Assembly (NCBI RefSeq): GCF_900109465.1
Contig: NZ_FOAZ01000006.1
Location: 62,001-126,000, forward strand
Length of the DNA: 64,000 nucleotides
Direction of reading: 5' to 3'
From: Streptacidiphilus jiangxiensis
GTDB taxonomy: Bacteria > Actinomycetota > Actinomycetes > Streptomycetales > Streptomycetaceae
A model generated the notes under the pieces. It worked only from the letters and a program-made list of their open reading frames with translations, made no database searches and was not told where the DNA came from. The translations under genes and the position numbers were made by a program. How positions within the stretch are numbered: position 1 is the stretch's first letter; each line of letters starts with the position of its first letter. This document shows, piece after piece, positions 49,190-58,155 of the stretch.

Positions 49190-50707
49190 TCAGGCGCCGG
49201 TCATCAGCGCGGTGATCTCGGCGGCCAGCTCGGGACCGAGCTCGCCCCAGCCGTCCTTGTAGCCGTAGACACCGCCCAGGGTGCGGGCCTCGTAGTCGCC
49301 GTTCATGATCTCGATGTCGTTCGCCGTGATCAGCGACGGGTGGGCGACGCCGACGGCGCCCGAGACCTTCAGCAGTTCCCGGCGCAGGGTGCGCAGGTAG
49401 ACGGCGGCACGGGTGGACTTCGACGCCGGGTCCAGGCCCCGGGCCAGCCACTGGTTCTGGGTGGCGATGCCGGTGGGGCACTTGTCGGTGTGGCACTTCT
49501 GCGACTGGATGCAGCCGATGGACAGCATCGCCTCGCGCGCGACGTTGACCATGTCGGCGCCGAGCGCGAAGGCTACCGTGGCGTTCTCGGGCAGGCCGAG
49601 CTTGCCGGAGCCGATGAAGGTGAGCTGGTCGGTCAGCCCGAGCTCGGCGAAGGTGCCGTAGACGCGGGAGAAGCCCATCCGGAACGGCAGTGCCACCGAG
49701 TCGGCGAAGATGCGCGGCGCCGCGCCGGTGCCGCCCTCGCTGCCGTCGATGGTGACGAAGTCGACGCCGCGGTCGCCGCGTGCCATCAGCGTGGCCAGCT
49801 CGTGCCAGAACGCCATCTCGCCCACCGCGCTCTTGACGCCGACCGGCAGGCCGGTCTCGGTGGCGATCAGCTCGACGAAGTCCAGCATCGAGTCGACGTC
49901 GCCGAAGGCGGTGTGGCGCGACGGCGAGGCGCAGTCCTTGCCCACGGGGATGCCGCGGATCTGGGCGATCTCCGGGGTGACCTTGGCCCCGGGCAGCATG
50001 CCGCCCAGGCCCGGCTTGGCGCCCTGGGAGAGCTTGATCTCGATCGCCTTGACCGGGGCGCTCGCCACGACGTCCCTGAGCTTGTCGAGGTTGAAGGTGC
50101 CGTCCTCGTTGCGGCAGCCGAAGTAGGCCGTGCCGATCTGCAGGACGAGGTCGCCACCGCTGCGGTGGTACGGGGAGAGGCCGCCCTCGCCGGTGTTGTG
50201 CATGGTGCCGGCCAGCGCCGCGCCCTTGTTGATCGCGGTGATCGCCGCGCCGGACAGCGAGCCGAAGCTCATGGCCGAGACGTTCACGACGCTGGCCGGA
50301 CGGAAGGCCTTGGCGCGGCCGCGCGGACCACCGAGGATCTTGGCCGAGGGCAGCGGCGCCTGCGGGTCGTGGGCGTCGGGCAGGGCGCCGGCGAAGGTGC
50401 GCTGCTTGATGTACGCGTGGCCCTGGACGTGCTCGACGTCGACCTCGGTACCGAAGCCGAAGTAGTTGTTCTCCTCCTTGGCGGAGGCGTAGATCCAGCT
50501 GCGCTGGTCGCGGCTGAAGGGACGCTCCTCCTCGTTGGAGGTGACGATGTACTGCCGCAGCTCGGGGCCGATCGTCTCCAGCAGGTACCGGGCGTGGCCG
50601 ACCACCGGGAAGTTCCGGAGCAGTGCGTGCCGCTTCTGGATGAGGTCGCGGGCGGCGAGCGCCGCCACTGCGGTCGCGGCAACCGCACCGATCTTCCGGG
50701 CCTGCAT
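49190..50707 (-). CDS. FMN-binding glutamate-synthase-family protein
   Basis: A 505-residue enzyme whose ATG at 50707 follows GGAGGAACGTAC. One N-terminal hydrophobic helix (IGAVAATAVAALAARDL) may tether it to the membrane. The central barrel is the glutamate-synthase FMN domain: VNVSAMSFGSLSGAAITAIN, HNTGEGGLSPYHRSGGDLVL, FVTIDGSEGGTGAAPRIFAD and LTFIGSGKLGLPENATVAFA. The cysteines of CIQSQKCHTDKC (C-x5-C-x4-C) match the 3Fe-4S cluster site. The glutaminase domain is absent, so it is a glutamate-synthase-like FMN oxidoreductase of unknown substrate. Confidence 0.92.
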   Translation of the reverse strand: MQARKIGAVAATAVAALAARDLIQKRHALLRNFPVVGHARYLLETIGPELRQYIVTSNEEERPFSRDQRSWIYASAKEENNYFGFGTEVDVEHVQGHAYIKQRTFAGALPDAHDPQAPLPSAKILGGPRGRAKAFRPASVVNVSAMSFGSLSGAAITAINKGAALAGTMHNTGEGGLSPYHRSGGDLVLQIGTAYFGCRNEDGTFNLDKLRDVVASAPVKAIEIKLSQGAKPGLGGMLPGAKVTPEIAQIRGIPVGKDCASPSRHTAFGDVDSMLDFVELIATETGLPVGVKSAVGEMAFWHELATLMARGDRGVDFVTIDGSEGGTGAAPRIFADSVALPFRMGFSRVYGTFAELGLTDQLTFIGSGKLGLPENATVAFALGADMVNVAREAMLSIGCIQSQKCHTDKCPTGIATQNQWLARGLDPASKSTRAAVYLRTLRRELLKVSGAVGVAHPSLITANDIEIMNGDYEARTLGGVYGYKDGWGELGPELAAEITALMTGA

Positions 50708-51006
50708 GTACGTTCCTCCTCGCGGCACGGCTCCGTTGCCGTGCGTCGGGCGTCCTGACCTGACCTGACGTGCGTCGGCCGACGCAGGCTGCCTCGTGGG
50801 CGCCGACGCCGACCGGAATGCGTGATGATAGTAGGAGTCGGGGGTGACGTGCCGGTGATCAGGGTGCGGCCAGGACCCGGCGACTCGATTCGCCAGGACG
50901 TTCCTCCCGGGACACGGCCACGAGCGCGGCCGCCTGCCGTCCCGCAGGGGCGGCCCGTGCGGCGCACCCGGTTGAGGCGGTCACCGGCAGGGTTCAGGCT
51001 GGTCTC

Positions 51007-53076
51007 ATGGCGCGCGAGCGCGACGACGACGGAGACGACAGGCTCCTGGTGGAATGGGCGTTCCGCCAGGCGTCGGTCTCCCTGTCCGTGTTCGACCTCA
51101 CGCAGTCCTACCTCCGGCTCAACGACACCGCGAGCGAGGTCATGGGCATCCCGGAGGACGCGCTGCGCGGGCGCTTCTACCTGGACACGGTCCCCGAGGA
51201 CGACACCAGTCTTGGCTTCCTGCGGTCCTTGCGGGAGGTCGCCCGGACCGGGCAGCCGATCCGGTACCAGAGCCACACCCGCGCGCCCTCCGGCCTCCGT
51301 GAGCACGCCTGGAGCCTGGAGATGTGGCCGGTCCGCGACCCGCAGGGCAGGCTCTGCGCGGTGGCCCTCGCCGCGTTCGACAGCAGTGAGCAGCACTGGG
51401 CCAGGCAGCGCCTGGCCGTCCTGGACCGCGCGGCGGTCCGGGTCGGGACCACGCTCGACGTGACCCGCACCGCGGAGGAGCTCACCCAGCTCGCCGTCCC
51501 GATGTTCGCCGACTTCGCCAGCGTCGACCTGCTGGAGGAGGTGCTGCGCGGCGAGGAGCCTCCCCCGGGTCTCACCAACGGCAGCCTCGCGCTGCGCCGG
51601 GTCGCGCACCTGTCCGCGATCGAGGGCAATCCGCAGGCGGCGATCACCCTGGGAGCGGCCGACGAGTACCCGCCGTACTCCCCGCCCGCCCGCGCGCTGC
51701 GCACCGGCAGGCCGGTGCTGAGCGCGACGGGCGAACGCGACTTCGACCGGTGGATCGGCGGGGTGCCGGCCAGAGCGGCCAGGGCCCGCGAGTTCGGCTC
51801 CTCGTCCGTGCTGGCGGTTCCACTGATCGCCCGCGGGACCACGCTGGGTGTGGTGGTGCTCTTCCGCTCCCGTCCGGACAGGTTCACCATCGACGACCTC
51901 ACCCTCGCCAAGGAGGTGGGCGGACGGGCCGCCCTGTCGGTGGACAACGCCCGCCGCTACACCCACGAGCGCGCCACCGCCCTCGCGCTGCAGGAGAGCC
52001 TGCTCCCGCACGGCCCGTCCCGCTACTCCGCCGTGGAGACCGCCTCGCGCTACCTGCCCGCCGACTCCCGGGCCGGGATCGGCGGCGACTGGTTCGACGT
52101 GATCCCGCTCTCCGGGGCGAGGGTCGCCGTCGTCGTGGGTGACGTGGTGGGGCACGGCCTGCACGCCTCGGCGGCCATGGGACGGCTGCGCACCGCGGTG
52201 CGGACCCTGGCCGACGTCGACCTGCCCCCCGACGAGCTGCTCGCCCACCTCGACGACCTGGTGCTCCGCCTCGGGAGCGAGGACGAGAACAGCGCGGAGA
52301 TCTGCGCCACCTGCCTGTACGCGGTCTACGACCCGGTCAGCCGCCGGTGCACCTTCGCGAGCGCCGGGCACCCGTCACCCGTGATCGTGCTGCCGGACGG
52401 CACCACCGAGCTGCCGGCGATCAACGCCGGTCCGGTGCTGGGCATCGGCGGCCTGCCCTTCGAGGCCACCGAGCTCGAACTGCCCGAGGGCAGCCTGCTC
52501 GCGCTGTTCTCCGACGGCCTGGTGGAGTCCGGACGGCGCGACGTCGACGAGGGCGTCGCCGAGTTGTGCCGGGTGCTGGCCGCTCCGGCCCCGTCGCTGG
52601 AGTCGGCCTGCGACCGCGTCCTGGAGGAGCTCCACACCGGCAGCTCGGTCGACGACGTGGCCCTGCTGCTCGTCCGGACCCGGGCCCTGCCGGCCGAGCG
52701 CGTCGCGACCTGGGACCTGCCGTCGGATCCCGCGCACGTGGCGACCGCCCGCCGGCTGGCCGCCGAGCAGCTGACCGCCTGGGGCCTGGACGAGGCCGCC
52801 TTCGTGACCGAACTGGTCGTCAGCGAGCTGGTGACCAACGCCATCCGCTACGGACTCCCGCCCGTCCAGCTCCGGCTGATCCACGACGAGGCCCTCATCT
52901 GCGAGGTCTCCGACGGGAACTCGACCGCCCCGCACATGCGGCGGGCCCGGACCTTCGACGAGGGCGGCCGTGGCCTGCTGCTGGTGGCCCAGCTCACCCA
53001 ACGGTGGGGCACCCGCCACCACCCGACCGGCAAGACCATCTGGACCGCGCAGGCGCTCTCCCGGGCCGCGCCCTGA
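51007..53076 (+). CDS. PAS/GAF/SpoIIE phosphatase with HATPase domain
   Basis: A 689-residue regulator. Residues 10-125 form a PAS domain (VFDLTQSYLRLNDTASEVMG), about 150-315 a GAF domain (SSVLAVPLIARGTTLGVVVL), about 340-555 a PP2C-like SpoIIE phosphatase (SRAGIGGDWFDVIPLSGARV, VAVVVGDVVGHGLHASAAMG, LALFSDGLVESGRRDVDEGV), and about 565-689 a histidine-kinase-type ATPase (ELVVSELVTNAIRYGLPPVQ, AHPTGKTIW-type end). Phosphatase plus anti-sigma-like kinase in one chain suggests control of a partner-switching module. Convergent with a second SpoIIE gene. Confidence 0.93.
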   Translation: MARERDDDGDDRLLVEWAFRQASVSLSVFDLTQSYLRLNDTASEVMGIPEDALRGRFYLDTVPEDDTSLGFLRSLREVARTGQPIRYQSHTRAPSGLREHAWSLEMWPVRDPQGRLCAVALAAFDSSEQHWARQRLAVLDRAAVRVGTTLDVTRTAEELTQLAVPMFADFASVDLLEEVLRGEEPPPGLTNGSLALRRVAHLSAIEGNPQAAITLGAADEYPPYSPPARALRTGRPVLSATGERDFDRWIGGVPARAARAREFGSSSVLAVPLIARGTTLGVVVLFRSRPDRFTIDDLTLAKEVGGRAALSVDNARRYTHERATALALQESLLPHGPSRYSAVETASRYLPADSRAGIGGDWFDVIPLSGARVAVVVGDVVGHGLHASAAMGRLRTAVRTLADVDLPPDELLAHLDDLVLRLGSEDENSAEICATCLYAVYDPVSRRCTFASAGHPSPVIVLPDGTTELPAINAGPVLGIGGLPFEATELELPEGSLLALFSDGLVESGRRDVDEGVAELCRVLAAPAPSLESACDRVLEELHTGSSVDDVALLLVRTRALPAERVATWDLPSDPAHVATARRLAAEQLTAWGLDEAAFVTELVVSELVTNAIRYGLPPVQLRLIHDEALICEVSDGNSTAPHMRRARTFDEGGRGLLLVAQLTQRWGTRHHPTGKTIWTAQALSRAAP

Positions 53077-53092
53077 GCGGCTGGGCCGGTGC

Positions 53093-55198
53093 TCAGGTGC
53101 GACCGGCCTGGGCGATCAGGAGCGCGACGTCGTCGTGGTCGTCCGGCTGCCGCAGGGCGCTCACCAGACGGGGGCACGCCTCGGCAAGCGGCACCCGCGG
53201 CATGTCGAGAGCGCGCAGCAGGGCGGCGAGGCGGGCGTCGATCGGGTCGTGCCGGGTCTCCACGAGCCCGTCGGTGAACATCACCAGCCGGTCGCCCGGG
53301 TGGAGATCGAACGCGATGGTCCGGAACGGGACGCCGCCGACGCCGAGCGGCACCCCGGTGGGCAGGTCGACCAGCTCCGGCGGGCGGTCGGCGGGAGCGA
53401 GGGCCGGGGGCAGGTGGCCGGCGTTGGCGATGCGGCAGCGGTGGTGGTGCGGGTTGTAGACGGCGTACAGGCAGGTGGCGATGTAGCGCTCCAACCCGCC
53501 GGTGATCTTGTCGAGGTGGGTGAGCACCTCGTCCGGTTCAAGGTCGAGATCGGCGAAGGCGCAGGTGGCGGTGCGCAGGCGCCCCATGGTCGCGGCGGCG
53601 TCGATGCCGTTGCCCATGACGTCCCCGACGACCAGCGCGGTCCGGTCGCCCGGCAGCGGGATGATGTCGTACCAGTCGCCGCCGACCTGGTGCGCGGCCT
53701 GGGCCGGCTGGTAGTGGGCCGCGACCTCCAGGCCGGCCAGGTCGGGCGGGGCCTCCGGCAGCAGGCTTCGTTGCAGGGTCTCGGCGACGTTGCGGACGCT
53801 CTGGTGCCAGCGGGCGTTGTCGATGGCGACGGCGGCCCGGGCGGCGAGCTCGCCGGCCAGGAGGACGTCGTCGGCGTCGAACGGCAGCGGGTTGCGGGCC
53901 CGCAGCATGTCGAAGGCGCCCAGGACCTCGTTGCGGGCGATCAGAGGGACGGCCAGGTAGGAGTGGGCCCCGGCGGCCTGGAGCTGGGCGGCGGCCTCGC
54001 TGTCCCGGGCGATACGGAGCAGGTCCTCGGGGCCCGCGTGACTGACCAGGATGGGCCGCCCTGCACGCACGCAGCGGGTGATCAGGCGATCGGCGCTGTA
54101 GGCGGCCGGCTCGCCGACGGTGTCGGCCGCGGTGGCGGCGTCGGTCGGGTAGGCGGAGGCGAGCGCGAGCGCGCGGAACAGTTCCGGGCCGTTCTCGTCC
54201 GCCGGGCGGGAGGTCCGGTACTCCAGGACCGCGTCGAGGATGTCGACCGCCGCCAGGTCGGCGAGGTCGGGGACGGCGGCGTCGGCGAGCTCCTGGGCGG
54301 TCTGGGCCACCTCGAGCGTGGTGCCGACGCGGGCGGACGCCTTCGCGATCAGGTCGAGGCGGCGGCGGGCCCGGTCCGCCTCGATCCCCGCCCGATGACG
54401 CTCACTGACGTCGATCACCGAGATCGCCACACCGATCACCCGGCCGCCGGGATCGTCCAGGCGGTAGGTGGACACCGACCAGGCGTGGTCGTGGTCCGGG
54501 TCCGCCGGGGTGCGGCCGACGATGTACTGGTCGAGCAGCGGCGTTCCGGTGAGCAGGACGTGCCGCAGCCCGGACTCGATGGTCGTGGTGTCGAGGTGGG
54601 GCACGATGTCCTGGGTCCTGCGGCCGATGTGCTCGGCGGCGGGGAGTCCGTTGATGCGCTCCAGCGCGGGGTTCACCATGACGTAGCGCAGGTCGGTGTT
54701 CATCAGCGCCAGGCCGATGGGTGCCTGGCTCACCAGGCGCTGCGAGAGGGCCAGGTCGGTCTCGACCCGCCGGAGGGTGTCGTGGTCGACCGCGATGCCG
54801 AGGGCGAAGACCTCACCGCGCTCGTTGGTCAGTCGCATGTTGCGGAACTCGACCAGGGGTGCGCTGCCGTCCTTGTGTCGCACCGGGAACGCCCCCGCCC
54901 ACGACGAGCCCGTGGCCATGACCTCGGCGAACAGGTCGGCGACCAGTCCCCGGTGCTCCTCGTGCACGAGGAGCCGGCCGGCGTACCGACCGAGCGCCTC
55001 GTCGGTGGTGTAGCCGAAGACCTCCTCGGCCTGCGGGCTCCAGAAGATGATCCGCCCGCTGGTGTCGAGCACGACCGCCGCCACGTGCAGCAGGTCCAGC
55101 AGCGCGCCCGGCGGCACCGGCCCCGCGGCTCGCCCCGGGGCACCCTGCGAACGTCCACTGCTCATACGTGCCGCCTCCGGCCGGGGGTTCTCCCCCAT
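53093..55198 (-). CDS. Multi-PAS/GAF SpoIIE-type phosphatase
   Basis: A 701-residue regulator; the ATG at 55198 follows GGAGGAGATC. Two PAS domains (GRIIFWSPQAEEVFGYTTDE at about 45, and GLALMNTDLRYVMVNPALER at about 165) are followed by a GAF domain (YLAVPLIARNEVLGAFDMLR at about 420) and a C-terminal SpoIIE phosphatase (AHQVGGDWYDIIPLPGDRTA, LVVGDVMGNGIDAAATMGRL, MFTDGLVETRHDPIDARLAA). It lacks the ATPase domain of its convergent neighbour. It would dephosphorylate an anti-sigma-factor antagonist in response to sensed ligands; the target is unknown. Confidence 0.93.
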   Translation of the reverse strand: MGENPRPEAARMSSGRSQGAPGRAAGPVPPGALLDLLHVAAVVLDTSGRIIFWSPQAEEVFGYTTDEALGRYAGRLLVHEEHRGLVADLFAEVMATGSSWAGAFPVRHKDGSAPLVEFRNMRLTNERGEVFALGIAVDHDTLRRVETDLALSQRLVSQAPIGLALMNTDLRYVMVNPALERINGLPAAEHIGRRTQDIVPHLDTTTIESGLRHVLLTGTPLLDQYIVGRTPADPDHDHAWSVSTYRLDDPGGRVIGVAISVIDVSERHRAGIEADRARRRLDLIAKASARVGTTLEVAQTAQELADAAVPDLADLAAVDILDAVLEYRTSRPADENGPELFRALALASAYPTDAATAADTVGEPAAYSADRLITRCVRAGRPILVSHAGPEDLLRIARDSEAAAQLQAAGAHSYLAVPLIARNEVLGAFDMLRARNPLPFDADDVLLAGELAARAAVAIDNARWHQSVRNVAETLQRSLLPEAPPDLAGLEVAAHYQPAQAAHQVGGDWYDIIPLPGDRTALVVGDVMGNGIDAAATMGRLRTATCAFADLDLEPDEVLTHLDKITGGLERYIATCLYAVYNPHHHRCRIANAGHLPPALAPADRPPELVDLPTGVPLGVGGVPFRTIAFDLHPGDRLVMFTDGLVETRHDPIDARLAALLRALDMPRVPLAEACPRLVSALRQPDDHDDVALLIAQAGRT

Positions 55199-55358
55199 GA
55201 TCTCCTCCCTCGCCGGGCGCCGCACGACCGCTGCGGCGATCACCCGAGGACCCTGGCGCGGTCGGGGCCGGCCGCCTCCGGGATCATGGATCCGATCAGC
55301 GATGATGGAGGGACGCGGGGTGCGGGTCTCGCGTCCGACCCACCCAGGAGGGAATGCG

Positions 55359-56150
55359 ATGGGCGCAGCGGCCCACGAGGAGCTTGCCGAGATCAACGAG
55401 GGGCTGGTCCGCATGGCACGGCTGGCCGGGTCGGCCATGGGGCGGGCCACCACCGCGCTGCTCGATGCCGACCTGCAGCTCGCGGAGAGCGTGATCGCGG
55501 CGGACGAGGCGCTCGACCTGCTGCAGCGCCAGGTGGAGGAACGGGCCATCGCGGTGCTGGAGCAGCGGCAGCCGGTGGGCGAGGAGCTGCGGACGGTGGT
55601 GACCGCCCTGCGCGTCAGCTCCAGCCTGGAGCGGGCCGGTGACCTCGCCCAGCACGTGGCCAAGCTGGCCCGGCTGCGCTACCCCGACGCGGTGGTCCCG
55701 GACGACCTGCACTCCACGGTGCTCGACATGGGGCAGCTCGCCCAGCGCCTGATGGCCAAGGCCGCCGACGTGATCATCACTCAGGACGCCAAGGAGGCCG
55801 CACGGCTGGAGGCCGAGGACGACATCATGGACGACCTGCACCGGGTCCTGTTCCAGCACCTGATCGACCGGAACTGGAACCACGGTGTGGAGACGGCGGT
55901 CGACGTGACCCTGGCCGGTCGCTTCTACGAACGCTTCGCCGACCACGCGGTGACCGCGGCCGGTCGAATCTCCGTCCTTGCCGCGGCGGGCGGCACGACC
56001 GCGCTCACCTCCATCGAGCCGCTGTCCAGCTGGGACTTCGCAGACACGGAAGACCCGGGCGCCAGTCCGAGGCACGCGGCGCCGAGCGACCCCCCAGCGG
56101 GCGATCGACCGCGCCGCCGTGCCTGGAGCTGGCCCAGACGCCGCGCCTGA
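55359..56150 (+). CDS. PhoU-like phosphate regulator
   Basis: A 263-residue protein from the ATG at 55359 after CAGGAGGGA. It consists of two PhoU three-helix-bundle repeats: LADADLQLAESVIAADEALD and later VLRVSSSLERAGDLAQHVAK in the first half, then AADVIITQDAKEAARLEAED and FYERFADHAVTAAGRISVLA in the second (E/D-x-x-R/D-x metal-cluster residues). PhoU proteins restrain the phosphate transporter and PhoR signalling. No pst genes are adjacent here. The Pro/Arg-rich C-terminal 35 residues are an extension beyond the usual length. Confidence 0.9.
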   Translation: MGAAAHEELAEINEGLVRMARLAGSAMGRATTALLDADLQLAESVIAADEALDLLQRQVEERAIAVLEQRQPVGEELRTVVTALRVSSSLERAGDLAQHVAKLARLRYPDAVVPDDLHSTVLDMGQLAQRLMAKAADVIITQDAKEAARLEAEDDIMDDLHRVLFQHLIDRNWNHGVETAVDVTLAGRFYERFADHAVTAAGRISVLAAAGGTTALTSIEPLSSWDFADTEDPGASPRHAAPSDPPAGDRPRRRAWSWPRRRA

Positions 56151-56175
56151 CCGGCTGCCGCACCCCCACGTGACG

Positions 56176-56206
56176 AGGCCCGGCCCGCCTGCGGCGGACC
56201 GGGCCT
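56176..56206. terminator. Terminator between PhoU and BI-1 genes
   Basis: AGGCCCGG, an unpaired C and CCGCC (56176-56189) pair with GGCGG, an unpaired A and CCGGGCCT (56193-56206), giving 13 base pairs around a three-base loop, followed by TTCGCG. It sits 26 bases after the PhoU stop and 32 before the end of the opposing gene. Confidence 0.72.
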
Positions 56207-56237
56207 TCGCGCCCGTCCAGTCGGAGGAGCCGGACGT

Positions 56238-56891
56238 TCAGTCGCGTCGGCCGCCGAAGATGTTCAGGAAGAACAAGAACACGTTGAGCACGTCCAGGAA
56301 GATCGACGCGGCCAGCAGCGGCGCCGACTCGATGTTCTGCGAGCGCCGCAGGCGCTGGAAGTCCACCAGGACGAACCCGGCGAAGATCACCAGCCCCAGC
56401 ACGCTGTAGATCAGCGACGCGTGCGGGATCCGCACGAAGATCGCCACGACGCCGAAGAGCAGCAGCCCCAGCAGCGCCCAGAAACTCACCCGGGCCACGC
56501 CGGACAGGTCCCGGTTGGTCGCGTAGCCGGCCGAACCGAGAGCGGCGACGAACAGCGCGGTCGCGCCGCCCGCCTGCCACAGCGCCTGCGGGTCCGCCGT
56601 GGCGTAGTAGACCAGCGTCGGCGACATGGCCACGCCCATCAGCAGACCGAACGCGCCGAGCAGCGCCACCGTCGCCTCGCGGGAACGGGCGGCGGTGAAG
56701 CGCATGCCGATCAGGCACGCGAAGGCCCCGATGAAGGCGATGAAGCCGGCACCGTGGTTGATGTTGCGGCCGACGTAGGCGCCGAGGGCGAACAGGCCGG
56801 CCGTGGCGGCGACGTAGGTCATGGTGCGCGCGAACAGCGTGTTCGCCGAGATCCCGTAGCCCCGGCGTGCCGTCGTTGTCGTGTCGTACAT
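56238..56891 (-). CDS. Bax-inhibitor-1 / YccA family membrane protein
   Basis: A 217-residue protein starting at the ATG at 56891. Seven membrane helices can be counted, including TMTYVAATAGLFALGAYVGR, GFIAFIGAFACLIGMRF, ALLGAFGLLMGVAMSPTLVY, ATALFVAALGSAGYATNRDL, SFWALLGLLLFGVVAIF, LIYSVLGLVIFAGFVLVDFQ and the C-terminal LFFLNIFGGRRD. The DFQRLRR segment and the acidic residue in the sixth helix match the pH-sensing pair of BI-1 (TMBIM) calcium-leak proteins. The physiological role in bacteria is not settled. Confidence 0.9.
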   Translation of the reverse strand: MYDTTTTARRGYGISANTLFARTMTYVAATAGLFALGAYVGRNINHGAGFIAFIGAFACLIGMRFTAARSREATVALLGAFGLLMGVAMSPTLVYYATADPQALWQAGGATALFVAALGSAGYATNRDLSGVARVSFWALLGLLLFGVVAIFVRIPHASLIYSVLGLVIFAGFVLVDFQRLRRSQNIESAPLLAASIFLDVLNVFLFFLNIFGGRRD

Positions 56892-57037
56892 GCTCCTCCT
56901 GTACCCGCCTGTTCGAAAATCAAGGCTCTGCCCCAGCATGCCCTGCCACGTCCGCGGGAGCCGCGTATGACGCGTTCGGCCCAGTCAAGCCCGTCCGGCC
57001 ACCCCTCGCACGTCATCCTGAGGGGGTGACCACGGCC

Positions 57038-57604
57038 ATGCACGGACAGCGCCCCGACATCTCCGACCTCGGCACCTCCGCCCTCGACGCCACCGATCCC
57101 GTCGATCCCGGCAGTACCGGCACCCCCCGCGACCCCCAACGGCTGATCGACGACGCCCGGCGCGCCGGGATCACTCAGTTCCAGGTCGTCGCCGTGATCC
57201 GTCCCGACACCGAGGACCGGGTCGTCCTGCTGCTCGACCATCGCCACGACGACATCTGGGCCCTGCCGGTCGCCTGGGTCCGTCCGACCGAGACCGTGGC
57301 ACACACCCTCGACTGGCTCTGCGACGAACACCTGGGCCTGGCGCAGTGGCGGGCCCAGTGCGTCGGCACCGCGACGTACGAGAGCGCCGACGGCAGCGAG
57401 ATCCTGCAGCTCGCCTTCGACGTGGCCGTCCCACCGGACAGCCCGCTGGCGTGGTCGGGCCGGTGCCAGTGGTGGCACGTCCACACCGAGCCCCCGACCC
57501 TCCACCGGCTGGCCCGACCCCTGATGCGGCAGCTCCACTCCCCCGAGCCCGAGCCCGGGCAGGAGCCCGGGCAGGAGCCCGAGCCCGTGGTGCCCGCCGA
57601 GTAG
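57038..57604 (+). CDS. Nudix-fold protein lacking a canonical Nudix box
   Basis: A 188-residue protein; I use the ATG at 57038, though a GTG at 57026 is possible. The strands FQVVAVIRPDTEDRVVLLLD and DDIWALPVAWVRPTETVAHT followed by LDWLCDEHLGLAQWR occupy the place of the Nudix box, but the GxxxxxExxxxxxxREUxEE glutamates are mostly replaced (Thr-Glu-Thr, His, Asp). It probably has the fold but may not hydrolyse nucleoside diphosphates. The C-terminal EPEPGQEPGQEPEP tail is disordered. Confidence 0.72.
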   Translation: MHGQRPDISDLGTSALDATDPVDPGSTGTPRDPQRLIDDARRAGITQFQVVAVIRPDTEDRVVLLLDHRHDDIWALPVAWVRPTETVAHTLDWLCDEHLGLAQWRAQCVGTATYESADGSEILQLAFDVAVPPDSPLAWSGRCQWWHVHTEPPTLHRLARPLMRQLHSPEPEPGQEPGQEPEPVVPAE

Positions 57605-57645
57605 CCGGGGTCCGGCAGGGGCTCCCCGCCAGGAAGCGGCTCCCG

Positions 57646-58044
57646 TCAGAAGGTGATCTCCAGCGCGGCGATCGGGCGCCTGCGGCGACGGCCGCTCAGT
57701 TCGGCCCACCAGTCGCCCAGCCGCGCCATCAGGTACTTGCGGCCCAGCAGGCGACGCACCTTCTCCCGCCCCGCGTCGTCCAGGACGCGGCCGGTGCCCT
57801 CGGCCTCGGCCGCGCCCGGGGCGATCCGGCCGCGGACGTCGCAGGCCACCACCTTGACCCGCGCGTCGCGGCGCAGGCGCTTGACCTTCCAGGAGTCGGC
57901 CTCGGTCCACACGTACAGGTGTCCGTCGTCGATGACGTGCCAGACGGGCGTCGCGACGGGTGTGCCGTCCTTGCGGTAGGTGGTGAGGCTGACGTAACGC
58001 GCGCGGGTCAGCGCGTCCAGGGTGGCGGGATCGAGTGCGGTCAC
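57646..58044 (-). CDS. PPOX-class F420-dependent enzyme
   Basis: A 132-residue split-barrel protein: LTRARYVSLTTYRKDGTPVA, TPVWHVIDDGHLYVWTEADS, WKVKRLRRDARVKVVACDVR and GTGRVLDDAGREKVRRLLGR are the flavin/F420-binding strands and helix of the pyridoxine-phosphate-oxidase-like superfamily, in the small subclass annotated as F420-dependent. It probably reduces a flavin or quinone-type substrate. It overlaps no gene and is oriented against the Nudix-like gene. Confidence 0.87.
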   Translation of the reverse strand: MTALDPATLDALTRARYVSLTTYRKDGTPVATPVWHVIDDGHLYVWTEADSWKVKRLRRDARVKVVACDVRGRIAPGAAEAEGTGRVLDDAGREKVRRLLGRKYLMARLGDWWAELSGRRRRRPIAALEITF

Positions 58045-58127
58045 GCGCAGACCGTACCGCCTCGCCGGGCGGCCGCGGCGCAGCCGACGGCCGGTGACGG
58101 ATCCGGCGGGGCGAGCGTGCGGGGTTC

Positions 58128-58151
58128 ACCACGCCCGCCCCGGCGGGTGGT
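58128..58151 (-). terminator. Hairpin after the GH30 gene
   Basis: ACCA, a CG bulge and CCCGCC (58128-58139) can pair with GGCGGGTGGT (58142-58151), giving ten base pairs around a two-base centre. It lies five bases past the GH30 stop in the direction of leftward transcription. Weak by itself. Confidence 0.4.
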
Positions 58152-58155
58152 GCGG

